A stretch of DNA of 64,000 nt from Paraescarpia echinospica. Its lineage: Eukaryota > Annelida > Polychaeta > Sabellida > Siboglinidae. Shown piece by piece: positions 63,604 through 64,000 of this stretch. Where the stretch lies: contig CM034531.1 in NCBI GenBank assembly GCA_020002185.1, forward strand, positions 70,992,049 to 71,056,048, written 5' to 3'. Below the pieces are notes generated by a model. It saw only the letters and a list, made by a program, of their open reading frames with translations. It was not told the DNA's origin and did not search any database. The position numbers were made by a program, and so were the translations under genes. Each line of letters opens with the position of its first letter. Position 1 is the stretch's first letter.

Positions 63604-63734
63604 CACACACATTATGTCAATCTCTTTTCCACATAATAATTGTTTCAGCACGAGTTGGAAGGAAGTGGACGTTGTTTGGGCTACAGGAGCATGACAGTGC
63701 GACTACGCAACCTCCACGGTTTGATGGTGCCAAG
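61106..63734 (+). CDS. Integrase-like (HTH plus rve type) gene, first five exons
   Basis: Five + strand exons with consistent GT/AG borders and phases: 61106-61124, 61808-61864, 62122-62176, 62859-62946, 63649-63734. Segments are MADDSD, YMEVLWRQSIYESRILHAP, YSNVEICAILSHNGMSISVR, TLKRLIQRLGLRRRQVVDYA and ELEGSGRCLGYRSMTVRLRN, then HGLMVPR. This is the N-terminal helix-turn-helix part of a family found in fish and invertebrates whose later exons carry an integrase catalytic core (..VPRDTV..DP.., not in window). The gene runs off the right edge. The family assignment is from remembered patterns. Confidence 0.6.
62640..62762. repeat. (GAGAGG)n microsatellite
   Basis: Purine-rich GAGAGG/GAGAGAGG tandem units in intron 3 of the integrase-like gene. 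Confidence 0.95.
63521..63611. repeat. (TA)n/(TG)n microsatellite
   Basis: ATATAT, TGTGTG and TATATA runs just before the fifth exon of the integrase-like gene. Confidence 0.95.
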
Positions 63735-64000
63735 GTGTGTCCAGTGTTTAGCAACAACAATTTTATTCAGATAATATTAGCAGTAGTATATATAACACTC
63801 CATATGTTATCCTTCATTTAGTTTAATTACATGTCCACTATGACCACAGGTGTGGTACTATTGGCGGAGATTCTAATGTGGCATAAGACGTACACAGCAA
63901 AAAAGTTTGACATTTTTAATTTTCATCTAATTTTTATCTTTCATTGCAAATAACATGGACATTTTAAATCGTAATATGATCTTATTAGCATAATAACTTA

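Overview
The window is animal nuclear DNA, most likely from a marine invertebrate. It carries intron-rich single-copy genes with GT-AG introns, AATAAA signals, many microsatellites and minisatellites, and a dense load of eukaryotic mobile elements. I could not place the species; a mollusc, amphioxus or similar invertebrate would fit. No bacterial features were seen. Two parts stand out: nested mobile DNA at 1-35,260, and a host-gene region at 36,700-64,000.

Mobile half. Positions 1-6,190 hold a decayed adintovirus (Maverick/Polinton-class) copy. All its recognisable genes (PolB, packaging ATPase, core proteins, integrase, penton, pX, hexon, start of adenain) lie on the + strand and are broken. 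Positions 5,877-9,170 are gene-free with long CT and TG microsatellites. A non-LTR retrotransposon tail with an inverted duplication follows at 9,171-9,900. From about 10,060 to 35,260 lies an old Gypsy-type element (Gypsy-2) split by two later insertions. The first is a second Gypsy element (Gypsy-1, 10,204-16,050) with almost identical LTRs but dead ORFs. The second is a 16.75-kb adintovirus (17,369-34,115) with 349-bp terminal inverted repeats and a perfect 6-bp target duplication (CATGAG).

The second adintovirus copy is the most informative part. Rightward genes encode an RPA-like zinc-ribbon single-strand DNA-binding protein, a cluster of small ORFs that start directly after splice-acceptor-like sites, and an intact 1390-aa zinc-finger PolB. 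Leftward genes encode NADAR (YbiA-like), packaging ATPase, a basic hydrophobic-tailed core protein, a conserved 254-aa protein, a DDE integrase with chromodomain, a small membrane protein, penton, pX, hexon and adenain. Several genes carry one disabling lesion (NADAR, ATPase, membrane protein, hexon); the others are open. Two tRNA-like sequences sit just inside the right terminal repeat. TATA boxes lie about 30-40 nt ahead of many starts.

Host half. A complete MINDY-3 (FAM188A) deubiquitinase gene runs on + from 38,294 to 56,033 in 12 coding exons (451 codons, all splice phases consistent). Its introns hold an antisense multi-exon hAT-type transposase gene (intron 1), a CR1-like retrotransposon, a second truncated copy and a 12-copy minisatellite (intron 4), and a Kolobok-like DNA transposon (intron 11). 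The Kolobok-like element contains a 2A-peptide/PHD-finger segment typical of non-LTR retrotransposons and ends with three histone-type mRNA 3' stem-loops. Downstream lie the 3' exons of a minus-strand TPR gene resembling the Acl4 ribosomal-protein chaperone, and on + the first five exons of an integrase-like gene that runs off the window.
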